Assembly: GCA_949592205.1 (NCBI GenBank)
Contig: CATIUR010000003.1
Location: 17,222,001-17,286,000, forward strand
Reading direction: 5' to 3'
Origin: Helichrysum umbraculigerum
Taxonomy: Eukaryota; Streptophyta; Magnoliopsida; Asterales; Asteraceae
DNA length: 64,000 nt
Shown here: positions 24,461 through 35,700 of the stretch, in pieces
How positions within the stretch are numbered: the stretch's first letter is position 1
How the letters are laid out: the number at the start of each line of letters is the position of its first letter
Made by a program: the position numbers and the translations under genes
Notes under the pieces: model-generated
Seen by the model: the letters and a program-made list of their open reading frames with translations, nothing else
Told to the model about the DNA's origin: nothing
Databases searched by the model: none

Positions 24461-26761
24461 TTATACGTTAAATGTATGTAAGTAACCACATATGTATTGT
24501 TTATATGCATGTTTTGATGTATCAAGCTATGATTCTTTTGACTTTTGAAATTCGGAAATATATCTTTCTTTCAAAATTAAATATCTACCTTTCTATTTTT
24601 ATTTGTTTCAAAATAAGATTCGAGTTTAAACTTATAACCAATCAAAGTACTTTCTAATGGTCAATGTAAAATTTTATTGGTTTACAATGTGATGGTCCTT
24701 GGTCCTTAATTTTCAATCTGCGTGCATATTGATATTGCACACTTAAATTGGTACGGAGGGAGTATACAGCCTTTAATATATAAAAAGCTTTGAGATAATC
24801 ACTTTCAGAAACTCAAAGTAACACACTTAGCTAGGTTTCATTGGCTTATTTACTTGGTTCTTATATCTACAACACATCCTATTAACTCCAACACTCGACA
24901 TCCACACAATCATCTTATAATAATCAAAATTTACAAAACATAAAGTTGAAGTAGCATAACTCATATTTAATGTAATTTTTAACCGATTCCATTTGACCTA
25001 ATTGGCGCAACATTTTGGCACATTTTGATCACATTCCGTGATTGTCATATCTCCGTCACTTACTGTCATTTTCAAGAACGCCCACAGTGTCATCATCTTT
25101 GCAACTTGTGGATGAGCTTGGTCCAATTGGTACGGACCTAGAGTTGGGACCTTGGACGCGACCACTTGTTATGGACGGCGTGTGCCCCATTGAGGACCAA
25201 AGTGTTCCTTTCACGATATTGAAATTTCATCGGCATCAATTATCATCACAGTTATTAAGAGTATGACGAATCTACATATAATCTTATTGATGTGGGCATC
25301 AAATTGTCATTTAGGGCGTGTGAAACCACATAGGAGTATTATCTTCTTTATGACTAAGTATTGAAGAATAAATGCACGTGATAAAATGAATGGGTCGAAC
25401 AAGTAATCAGAGTTTCAAACAATATCATGCTTTCAACTTAACACAACATCCCCACACCAACTGATTTCCTCACTTATTTTCTAATAAACACAACCTGTAG
25501 CATCACAACCAAATCATTAACAAATTATTTATAGTTCGTAATTAAGTTAATTAAACGCATATTTCGACCATCAAAATCTAAGAAGGATGACGGTACATAC
25601 TACTCTACATTCGTAAAGTGTTTTTTTTTTTTTTTTTTTCATTTGTTTAGGCAGAAAAACGACTTTTAAGTTTTATAAGTTAAAATCGATCGATATATAA
25701 TAGAGGCTGTTTAATTTTGGCAAAAGACTTTCTTACCAACGTATAAAAAATAAAATAATAATAAAACTTTAAAACATTATCTCAAATAGGTAATAAATAC
25801 AATAAAGAAATATCAAGCTTTATATATGACTTTTTATGCTATAGTTTTCAAGATATTTAAGAGTCACATCTTAGTAAATAAAATAGATACGGCACATATA
25901 TAGAATCGAGAATCATGGAAAATAAAATAAAAAAAAGTCTAAACATAAGGCCAAATTGCAAGCCACCAAAAGGGATTGGTATTGACATTGACAAAGACAA
26001 GTCTTCTTAGAATTGTAGTCTTGTAGACGGTGAATGCAATTTTCCCTTTTAGCGCCGAAATCTCGTCGGCATCATTTTTTCGTTACTTAATTAATCACAT
26101 GCAAGTTTATTGAATTTTATTTGTATATAATTTAGGAAAATGATAACGACACAATAAGAATTTAAAACATGCATTAATACTTGTACTTATATCATAATAA
26201 ACTCTTTGACCACTGAATTTAAGTTGACCCCTATAAATATTAATCAAAGTACAACCATTTTATGCACGTTATTGACAGCCCTTAGGGCTATCATTAACAT
26301 CAATTTAAGTTTAAGCATTTTTATAGGGTGTTGATATATACAACAAACTTTTTGATGCATACACCAAAAATATGTATTGCAGTGTTGTACAGTACTGCAT
26401 CAATAAGCATAGGTGTACAGGGTGAGCTATTGCACAGGGCCCTTAATTTTCGTAGGGCCCAAATTTTTAAGTTTTATGCTATACCTAGGTTGATTTTTGT
26501 AATTTTCAATCTCATTAAACAAAGTCTTATGATGCTAAATACAATAATTATTGAATGTAGACAAAATAATCAAGTTTTTTGTATGTGTTTCAATGGAGGA
26601 TGTGTGGTTACAAGTCTGATTTGAGAAAGAAGACCTTTTATTCAAATTATCCACTAATTTTTAAAAGGCCTATAATTTATTTATGGCACAGGGCACTGAA
26701 AATTAACGAGACGCCCCTGGTAGTAAGTTGTTTGTTGTATTTATCATTGGCCATTTTTATA
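24461..26761. other. Intergenic, no gene recognised
   Basis: AT-rich. Holds a one-sided Stowaway remnant (GGTACGGAGGGAGTA near 24751), a GC-rich spot at 25110-25210 with an open frame of no recognisable content, a poly(T) run at 25621-25640, and two patches with CACAGGGC words (26440, 26690) that look like eroded transposon. Confidence 0.5.
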
Positions 26762-27288
26762 GAGTGAGGTTCAAATAAGAATGAAACTTTTTGTGAGAAT
26801 GATAGAACCAGTACGAATGTGTCACGAGGTATCAAACTCATTTTCCTCCATGTTTTTAAAAATTAAATAACTCAATAATGGCTTATTGAAAAATTATAAA
26901 AATTGCATCATAAAAATCAGCATTTTTTTCTCTTCGATTAAAGATGTGACAAGGTATACTTTCGAAGACTTTTTTTTTTTTTTTTTTTTTACAAATTGTA
27001 CCAAATTAGTAATACATGTGTTAGCTGCTGGTATCACATGTGTTACTCGTTTTCAAAACCCACCGAAAACGAAAAAAAAAATTGTCGAAAGTATACCTTG
27101 CACATCTCTAATCGAAGAGGAAAAAATGCTGATTTTTATTATGCAATTTTTATGATTTTTCGACTTACCGTTTGTGAGATATTTTATTTTTAAAAACGTA
27201 GGGAAAAATGGGTTTCATGACACGTGGCGCATTCCTATTGGTTCTCACATTCTCACATAATGTTGTTGTACTCATTTGAATCGTACTC
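26762..27288. mobile_element. Foldback element with ~210-bp inverted arms
   Basis: Left arm about 26762-26972, right arm about 27080-27288. Long stretches match as inverted copies, for example AAAAATCAGCATTTTTTTC with CTCTTCGATTA on the left and the reverse complement on the right. The spacer holds a poly(T) run and GTTAGCTGCTGGTATCACAT. No coding sequence. A transcript would fold into a long hairpin. Confidence 0.8.
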
Positions 27289-27592
27289 TATTTTTATATA
27301 TATTCTTTTTTTTAAGGCATGTACTCATAAATTCTACAATCACACATATATACGTTAAATTAATTTATGAATGTATACAACTCTTCCGTTCTCAAAACTT
27401 GAACGCTCAACTTTCTGGTTGAAAAGGTGACAACAATACCTCTAGCCCAAATGCTTTTTGGTTAATTTCGTATACTCTTTAAGCATACAAACTTTTTAAT
27501 TAAATCTTCATCCGCAGGGCTGGCCCGTGGAATATAGTGGTCCGGTGCGACAAAAAAAAGAGGCCCTTTAAACATGAAATCTTAAATATATA

Positions 27593-27856
27593 CTCCCTCC
27601 GTCATAAATTGTTTGTCCATCTTACTATTTATACTTGTCCCAAAATAATTGTCCACTTCCAAAAATAAATAAACATTAATGTTTATATTTCATATATTAC
27701 CCTTAACTTTAAAACTACACATACCCCAAAGAAAACTATTTAATTAATGATTAAGGGTTAAAGTTGTCATTATACTAAGGTCGAAGCTGCATTTAATGTG
27801 ATTTTCTTAATATGTGTGTTTTCAACTTGGTGACAAACAATTTGAGACGGAGTGAG
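27593..27856. mobile_element. Stowaway MITE (264 bp)
   Basis: CTCCCTCCGTCATAAATTG at the left, and CAATTTGAGACGGAGTGAG closing the right end as its imperfect inverted copy. TA dinucleotides at 27591-27592 and 27857-27858. Tc1/Mariner-type non-autonomous element. Confidence 0.9.
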
Positions 27857-28003
27857 TAATATATACTTCATAAATTTTTTATCACCCGTTCAAAATTTGT
27901 TATAAACACAAGAATATCAAATAAGTGTAATTACGTTATCACGTATCAAATTGAATCGTACAATATCAACTCCTAAATCTTCTATAAAGTTCACAGCTAA
28001 CAA

Positions 28004-28475
28004 TAGGGGTGTTCATCGGTTCGGTTTTCGGTTTATTCGGTTCGGGTTGTTCGGTTTTGAAATTTTTTTGAGTAAAACTGAAAAACCGAACCAAAAATTG
28101 AATTGGTATTCGTTTCGGTTTCGGTTAAAACCGAAAATTTCAATTTTTTTTTATTTTTTTTAAAGTTAATCGGTTTCGACTTGTAATTTTTCATGTGTTA
28201 GGGTTTCACTAGAGTTAAAAATGAAAGACGTGAAGTTAATTTAAGGTTTAAATGTAAATATATTTGTTTAGAAAATCTAAATATCACACCTATGCTACAT
28301 ATATTAATAATTTAATATATTATTAATTTGAATTCGGTTTTCGGTTTAACCGAATTCAAAAATTTAAAACCGAACCGAAACCGAACCGAATTTGAATTCG
28401 GTTCGGGTTTTTTCGGTTTTAATTCGGTTTGGTTTTCGAATTAAACAGTTTCAAACCAAATATTGAACACCCCTA
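28004..28475. mobile_element. hAT MITE (472 bp) with GGTTCGG repeats
   Basis: Perfect 12-bp terminal inverted repeats TAGGGGTGTTCA, and a perfect 8-bp duplication GCTAACAA at 27996-28003 and 28476-28483. The interior is dominated by CGGTTCGG / TTCGGTTT words on both sides, in inverted orientation. Confidence 0.92.
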
Positions 28476-29290
28476 GCTAACAAGTAACAACATACATATT
28501 CATATTATATTATATGATGTCAAATAATTAAACCCTAATATATCGAATAATAACAAGTAATAATAATAACATAAAAAAAAACTAAAAAATACTCATAATA
28601 ATAATTAAAGATATAAGAAAATACATACACGTTCAGTCAATGGAATATTGATCGCAAAGACGCAAAGTGAATCGATAGCACTATTGAAGGCGCTATTTTC
28701 TGGAAAAAGAACATTCCGTATAAGTTTATAAAACTATTATTATTGCGTAGTGCGTACACCGCTGGAGTAAAATAGGTTGGGCTAGGTTTAAATTTGGTAG
28801 GCTGGACCGCTAGTAATAATGCACAAACATAACTAATTTAGCAGACTTACAAAAAAGTGGGCCCCATACTAAACATGGCCCTTGTTCAATTGCCTAGACC
28901 GACCTTGAGCCGGGTCTGTTCATCCGTTCCATTATAAGTGTCATATTATTTGAAACTGCACATAATTTAAAAAATATATATAATCGTGATATTGCTTACC
29001 TTCCTTTTCACTAATAATATATTTTGATTGTTTGTGACTTGAAAATGAACACTTATCTGGTATAACACAAAGTAGTAATGTACATAAACATATGGAATAA
29101 GATGGAGGGAGTAATAAATCATGATAAATTGAATAGGTAATTAACGATAAAGATTACATTTGATGTATATACAAATACCTATAGCAAACTATTAAATTAA
29201 ATATATAATATACATTATTAATCTAGTCAATAGTTCTGTGAGTCAACAAACAACCCACATATAAAAATTCTTTTGACGTCATTTTTAATA

Positions 29291-29555
29291 CTCCCTCCGT
29301 CCTAATTTAATTGTCCCCAGACTAAACTATACGCAGTTTAAGATAAACACGATAATTATTACTTACTTTTTGCACAATAACATTCTTACCCCTAACCAAT
29401 TAATTTGAACTTCCTTTCACTTTTGTAATTTAATTTTTAAAGTAGGGACAATATAGTAAAAAGAATCATGTTACCTTTCTATATTTGGTAATGGACAATT
29501 AATTTGGGACATCCCAAAATGGAAATAATGGACTATTAAACCCGGACGGAGGGAG
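29291..29555. mobile_element. Stowaway MITE (265 bp)
   Basis: CTCCCTCCGTCC at the left and GGACGGAGGGAG at the right, with TA at 29289-29290 and 29556-29557. The interior matches, in inverted orientation, the truncated copy at 42585-42751. Confidence 0.93.
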
Positions 29556-29694
29556 TAATGTCTTACGTACAATGCATATAGATTTGTTTAGCGGGGCTTA
29601 TTTTGTAGAAGGGATAATTTTCATATGGATATTAGCATGCAAATTAATCAATATTTGGTAATTAATGATCTCAAACTTTCATTTGCAGTGTCTA

Positions 29695-31906
29695 TGTAAC
29701 ACCCCTAAAATACGTAAGTTTTTATAGTTTAATATACGTTTACGTTTCAGTTTTTATATGTATTTAATATGTTAAATGTTTTAAGTAACGAAAAGTTTAG
29801 AACTTGGTTAGAAGGATTAACCAATTAAAAGAAAAGTCGTTAGAGGGGTTAGATATGTAAAGAAGGAAAGTGCAGGGGGTTAAAGTGTAAAAATGTTAAT
29901 ATATATATCCCTTGTAGTATTCTGAAAAGTTCCAGACATAAAAATTTTATGTACGTATATGTGTGCGTGAGGTTTGGAGGGAAAACAAGAAACAAGAACA
30001 AGATCAAGAAATCAGAAATTGAAAAGGAAGGTGATTGATTTAGGGTTTAAGAACTGCAATTAAGTTTCTACAAGGTATGTTTAACCTTTCTAATGGTGTA
30101 ATTTATGTTAGGGTTTTAGTTTCATAAACCCTAGATGATAGAAAAATCAAGTATGGTAGTTATATTGTTAAATTAGTGTTCCATGGGTGTTAATAAGCTA
30201 GTTGCTATGCTTAATTTATGTTAGTTTGATTAAAAGATTCATGTTCATATGAAATTGGGTTTTCTAGTTTATGGCTATATGTGAATTTATGAATTAAGAA
30301 GAAGTGTTAGTGATTATGCTTAGAAAAGTGATGAATACCCAATTACATGTGATTAGAAAGTTAAAAATATGGAACACTAGTGATGAATGATAGGTGTTAG
30401 TGAGTAACACCTAGTTATGAGATTAAAGTTAAGAAAGTAAAAGTGTTATGTTAATTGATCATGCTATGTATTTATATGTATAGGTGATCAAGCAAGAGAA
30501 GTTAATTCAAGTTGTTTAAAGTTTCAAGATAAAGGTAAGTAGATGGATATGTATGTGGAGTCAAGTAATGGGTGAGCCATTAGCTTGACGGTTTTCCAAG
30601 TAATGGATCATGACCATTAGCTTGGTATAAATGTTAACTAGTAGTAGTTAGCATGATGATGTTTAAGGATCCTTAATGTGATGTTATGTTTATGTTTATG
30701 TAAAAGATTCCATTACTTACTAAGCATTAGCTTACGTGTTATGTTTAAACGTTTTCAGGTGAGCCAAGTGTCAATAGAGGGGACTTGGGCAAGGGACATG
30801 TTTAGAAGCTTATGGTGGAGCTTGTTGCACGGTTTGGTAACAAGCTAATCCCTCTTAATCATGCTCGTGATATGTACACCCCCGTTGTAAAGTTAAAAAC
30901 TTGTAGTTTGATGTTTGAAAACAATATGTAGTCTCACTTGTAGTATATGTGATGTTTTGAGAAAAGTCAACTCTGTGGTCAAAGTTTAAGTTAAAGTCAG
31001 AGTTGAGGTCATAGTAGTGAGACTTGTATGTTTAAAGTTTGAATTAGCAATGAATGTATAAAAGTTTGACATAAACGTGAAATGTACCTTTTATGAGTAT
31101 AATGGTTAAAGGTTGATGTTTATGAGTTAATTGGACTTAGATAAGTCAATTGGGTGAGAATTGACCAAAAGAATGGGTTGAAATGGTTAAAGACCCAATC
31201 GGGTCGTTTTGGTGCCCAAATGGGCGACCAATAGTATAAAGAGTTAAAATGGGTTACTTTTGGTAAAAGTCAAATGTAATTATGCTCCTAAGTCCTAATT
31301 GTAGTATTGAAATTATGGTCAAAAGCTTGAGGTCAGATTTGAAGTGGTTTGTAATATGAAGTGTTAAAATTTTTGATGAAAAAGTGTCGAAAATGAGCTA
31401 ACGGGTCAAAATGAGAATTATCGCGAAATTTGAAAAAGTGCAAAAAGGGAAGTCTTCATTTTGATCATATAAAGTTGCCTGCAAAATTTCAGGTCACCAG
31501 GAGTTGTCGTTTAAAAGTTATGCACGTTTAAAGTTCGAGTTTTGGTCATAAAATGTGCAGGCTGCTGGAACTGGATGAATCCGGTCGTATTCATAGGAAT
31601 ACGGTCGTATTCATGGGAATACGGCGTATTCCCAACCGTATTCAAAAACGTATTCCTTATTTTCAGTTCTGTCACCGAGTTGAGCTTGAATTTCTCGGGA
31701 ATACGGCGTATTCGTTGGAATACGGTCGTATTCAATTGAATCCGGTCGTATTCCAGGGAATACGGCGGATTCAGCAAGTTTTCAGAAAATACTTGTTTTA
31801 GCTCCTAAGTTAAATGTAATAAGGGATAGAATGAATAAGTAATAACATGAAAAGAAAGAATCAATGTATAAAAAAAAAAAAAATGGTACGTTTTCGGGGT
31901 GTTACA
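29695..31906 (+). repeat. 5' LTR of the Tekay-type element
   Basis: 2212 bp. Has a TATATATAT stretch near 29910, a palindrome array at 31577-31772 and an A-run just before the GGGGTGTTACA end. No coding sequence. Confidence 0.97.
31577..31772 (+). repeat. GAATACG/CGTATTC palindrome array in the 5' LTR
   Basis: About ten alternating GAATACG and CGTATTC words, several forming the palindrome GAATACGGCGTATTC, plus variants GAATCCGG and GGCGGATTC. The array follows the anchor GCAGGCTGCTGGAAC (31558-31572). An equal block lies in the 3' LTR at about 38718-38913 with one C/T difference. Confidence 0.95.
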
Positions 31907-31909
31907 AGT

Positions 31910-31921
31910 TGGTATCAGAGC
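31910..31921 (+). other. Primer binding site, initiator tRNA-Met
   Basis: TGGTATCAGAGC, the common plant primer site complementary to the 3' end of initiator tRNA-Met, three bases after the 5' LTR. Confidence 0.92.
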
Positions 31922-32274
31922 ACGGTTTAAGGGATTCAGGTATCCACCATTAGTGGGTACTTGGACTTAGACCAATTTTATTATGATGTTGAGCATGATT
32001 TAGTAAGATATGTTATGGGTTAATAAATTGTTAATGATTCCTTACTCGAAGTGTGGCGTGCAGACTATGGATGTGTTTAATGTAATACGATAATTAGAGC
32101 GTCTGGCCAACGCAATGATTACCATATTACCTTATATGTATCCATGGAAATCACGAGACATTAGAGGATTGAATGTTAACAAGTTATTAACTGTTAGTAG
32201 CAAAGTTTATGTTAAGGTAGACATTACATGGTTAAGTAATTATGTTAATGTGTTATGTGAACGTTTCAGATAAG

Positions 32275-32727
32275 ATGAGTAAAGAAGTAGAGATTACTGA
32301 TACAGGAGGCAGTCAAGATAGGTCTCAGTCTCCTATTCAAGATATAGACCCGATAATTGAGAAGATGAAATCTTTTATCTCGCAAGAAATTGGTATTGCT
32401 CAGAAAGCATCTATTCCTCTTTTAAAGTCGACGATTATAGAGACTGTTAGAGAGGTAGTTAGTGAAGAGTTTCAGAAACAGAAAGATAAAACAGTTGGAG
32501 TTAGTCAAGAAGTACCTCCTCAAGCTCCAGTTTCGGAAGAAAGTAGAAAGTTCAGTTACAAAGATTTTTCAACTTGTAATCCACCTGAGTTTGAAGGGGA
32601 TTTAGATCCTATTAAATGTTATAGGTGGGTTATGGAGGTAGAAGGGGCTTTTACTACTTCACGTTGCCCCGCAGATTTGAAAGTAATATTTGCTGCTAAT
32701 CTCTTGAAGGCACGTGCTAAGAATTAG
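32275..32727 (+). CDS. gag: Gag N-terminal part, ended by a premature TAG
   Basis: Retroelement capsid start. ATG at 32275 (MSKEVEI) is preferred; an in-frame ATG at 32242 would add 11 residues. The chain has a Ser/Gln-rich head and then the Gag fold with YKDFSTCNPPEFEGD and CYRWVMEVEGAF. It stops at TAG 32725-32727, in the position where Gypsy Gag normally reads Trp-Trp. The next codon is TGG and the frame continues unbroken into the ORF at 32773, so one base change explains the stop. It would truncate Gag and block Pol unless read through. Confidence 0.9.
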   Translation: MSKEVEITDTGGSQDRSQSPIQDIDPIIEKMKSFISQEIGIAQKASIPLLKSTIIETVREVVSEEFQKQKDKTVGVSQEVPPQAPVSEESRKFSYKDFSTCNPPEFEGDLDPIKCYRWVMEVEGAFTTSRCPADLKVIFAANLLKARAKN

Positions 32728-32772
32728 TGGGAAGTTCAACGCCGTACCTTAGGGGATGAGGTTATAAATAAG

Positions 32773-35700
32773 ATGAGTTGGGACGATTTTAAGAAGATGT
32801 TTGAGAATACTTATTCTCAAGAAGCTGATTTAAAGAGAATTCGTCGGGAGTTTCTTGCAATGGAACAAACGACTGAATCGATTAATGAGTTAGTTGGTGT
32901 ATTTCTGGATAGAGCTCAATTCTGTCCAGATTATATGGAGAATCCAAAGCGGCTTATAGATCATTTTCATGAAGTTTTAAAGAAAGAAATCAGTCAGTTT
33001 ATTCAACCTAGCCGTTGCAAGTCTTTTGAAGAGATTGTGAATGAAGCTCGTTTTCAAGAGTTAGAGTTAAAGAAAGGTGAGAAAGCTGTTGCAAAGAGAA
33101 AAGTTGAATCAAGCCCCATTCCTTCAAAGAAGTTTAAAGCTAGTGATAGTTCTCGTCGAGAAGAGAAGAAGACAAAAAAGTCGGTACCTCCAGAATGTAA
33201 GAAATGTCACAAGAAGCATTTTGGAGTATGCAGATTCGGGTTAAATGTTTGCTATCAATGTGGTGAGGAAGGTCATTTCAGCAAGGACTGTCCTCATCCA
33301 TTGAAGGTATGTTATGGATGCTACGAGCCTGGTCATGTGAAGTCAGAATGTCCAAAGTTAAAGTCTCAGTCAGCTTCTTCAGCATATCGTAAGCCATCCG
33401 ATAAGAAGTCGACTGAAGTTCCAAAAGCCAGGCCTCGTTCATTCCAAATCACAGCAGAGGAAGCCAAGGGGACCCCAGATGTAGTGTCAGGTACCTTTTT
33501 AGTAAACCTAATACCTGCATATGTTCTTTTTGATTCGGGTGCCTCTAGATCTTTTGTTTCAGAAAAGTTTAGTAAAAGTTTCATGATTCCACTTTCTGAC
33601 TTAGACACTCCCTTAGATGTTGAAATTGCTGATGATAGAACAGTATATGTCACGAAAGTTTATAGAGGGTGTCGGTTAGAAATAATTAATGAGCCTTTTT
33701 CCATAAATCTAATTCCTATGCAAATGGGGGAATTTGATGTTGTAATTGGCATGGATTGGTTAGCGGCTCATGATGCAATGATTCAATGTGAGCAAAAGAT
33801 TGTAAGAATTAAGTTACCTCGTGGTGAATTGTTAGATATTTACGGAGAAAAGAAAGAAATGCCTATCCCGGTTTGTACTTTTGCTAAAGCTAAGCGACAT
33901 TTGTCACATGGTTGTCAAGCCTTTTTGGCACATGTGATAGATACTAAGATTCAAATTCCAAAGATTGAGGAAATTCCGGTAGTAAAAGAGTTTATTGATG
34001 TATTTCCCGATGAGTTACCGGGCATTCCGCCCGATAGACAAGTTGAATTTAAGATTGAATTGATGCCCGGAGCTACACCTATTGCTAAAACACCATATAG
34101 GCTTGCTCCAACTGAAATGCAGGAATTAATGAAACAGTTGCAAGAACTGTTAGATAAAGGATTTATACGCCCAAGTAGTTCTCCGTGGGGAGCTCCTATT
34201 TTGTTTGTGAAAAAGAAAGATGGTTCAATGAGAATGTGCATAGATTATCGAGAGTTAAACAAGGTGACTATCAAGAATAGGTACCCATTACCTAGGATTG
34301 ATGACTTGTTTGACCAGTTGCAGGGTGCTAGTTACTTTTCAAAGATTGATTTACGCTCTGGTTACCATCAATTGAATGTTAGAGAGGAAGATGTTTGTAA
34401 AACTGCTTTTAGGACGAGGTATGGACATTATGAATTTGTAGTAATGCCATTTGGTTTGACGAATGCACCTGCAGCTTTTATGGATTTGATGAATAGAGTA
34501 TGTCGCCCAATGCTTGATAAGTTTGTAATCGTGTTTATTGATGATATTTTAATCTATTCTAAATCCGCTAATGATCATGATTATCATTTAAGACAAGTGT
34601 TACAGATGTTAAGGAAAGAGAAGCTTTATGCTAAGTTCTCGAAGTGTGAATTTTGTCTTCGAGAAGTGCAGTTTTTAGGTCATGTTGTCAATAGTGAAGG
34701 TATTATGGTTGATCCAGTGAAAGTTGAAGCAGTCATGAAATGGAGTGTTCCAACAACTCCAACGGAAGTTAGAAGTTTTCTTGGATTAGCTGGCTATTAC
34801 AGACGGTTTATTCAAGACTTCTCAAAGATCGCAATGCCACTTACAAAGCTTACTAGAAAGAATATCAAATTTGAATGGAATGATCAAGCAGAACAAGCTT
34901 TTCAGATTTTAAAGCAGAAACTTAGTCAAGCACCAGTCTTAGTACTTCCAGAAGGTACTGAAGACTTGGTGATATATTGTGATGCATCATATAGTGGTTT
35001 GGGCTATGTTCTGATGCAACGTGGCAAAGTGATAGCATATGCTTCTAGACAGTTAAAAGAGAATGAGAAGAATTACCCAACGCATGATTTAGAATTGGCA
35101 GCAGTGGTTTTTGCTTTAAAGATATGGAGACATTATCTCTATGGTGTGAAGAGTACTATTTATACAGATCACAAAAGTTTAAAGTATTTCTTTGACCAGA
35201 GAGATTTGAATATGAGACAGAGAAGATGGTTAGATCTTGTTAAAGACTATGATTGTGAAATATTGTACCACCCGGGGAAAGCTAACGTTGTAGCTGATGC
35301 TTTAAGTAGAAAGGCAGCTCATCTTGCATTAACAGTTAAATCTCTTAGAATGTCAGTTATTCCTAGCTTGTTTGATCAAATTAAAGAAGCACAACAAAAA
35401 GCTTGGAGAGAAAAAGATATTCGATCAGAACGGATCAAAGGTCAAGTCGACAGTATTATAGAAGACTCACGTGGGTTAAAGACACGCTATGGTAGAATTT
35501 GGATTCCAAATTCTTGGGATTTGAAGACATTGTTGTTAGATGAAGCTCATAAATCAAAGTATTCCATTCATCCTGGCGCGACAAAGATGTACCATGACTT
35601 AAGATCAGAATATTGGTGGCCAGGTATGAAAAGAGATATTGTTAAATATGTTGAACAGTGTTTAACTTGCTTACAGGTGAAGGCTGAGCATCAGAAGCCA

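Larger units (their letters stand above)
27515..28918. mobile_element. hAT-type element with 8-bp target duplication
   Basis: TTCATCCG is found at 27507-27514 and again at 28919-28926. The ends CAGGGCTGGCCCGTGG and (reverse complement) CAGACCCGGCTCAAGG are related and of the CAGGGCCGG kind common in hAT elements. 1404 bp, no transposase, and two further MITEs sit inside it (27593-27856 and 28004-28475). Confidence 0.75.
27504..29111. mobile_element. Old Stowaway-like MITE split by a hAT element
   Basis: The right end AGATGGAGGGAG with TA next (29112-29113) is a Stowaway terminus. The left end (…CATCCGTTCC) continues across the hAT insertion: CATCCG before 27515 and TTCATCCGTTCC from 28919. 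The left terminus is diverged, so the start is approximate. Confidence 0.4.

Noticed and set aside
25042..25266. GC-richer open frame of 74 codons
   Set aside because: No ATG at the start, no family resemblance, no supporting signals.
31542..31801. Open frames of 65-88 codons over the LTR array (also at 38683-38942)
   Set aside because: They come from the palindrome array being open in several frames on both strands; the same in both LTRs.
31910..31921. tRNA-like sequence
   Set aside because: It is a 12-base primer binding site complementary to a tRNA end, not a tRNA gene. No tRNA or rRNA gene was seen in the window.
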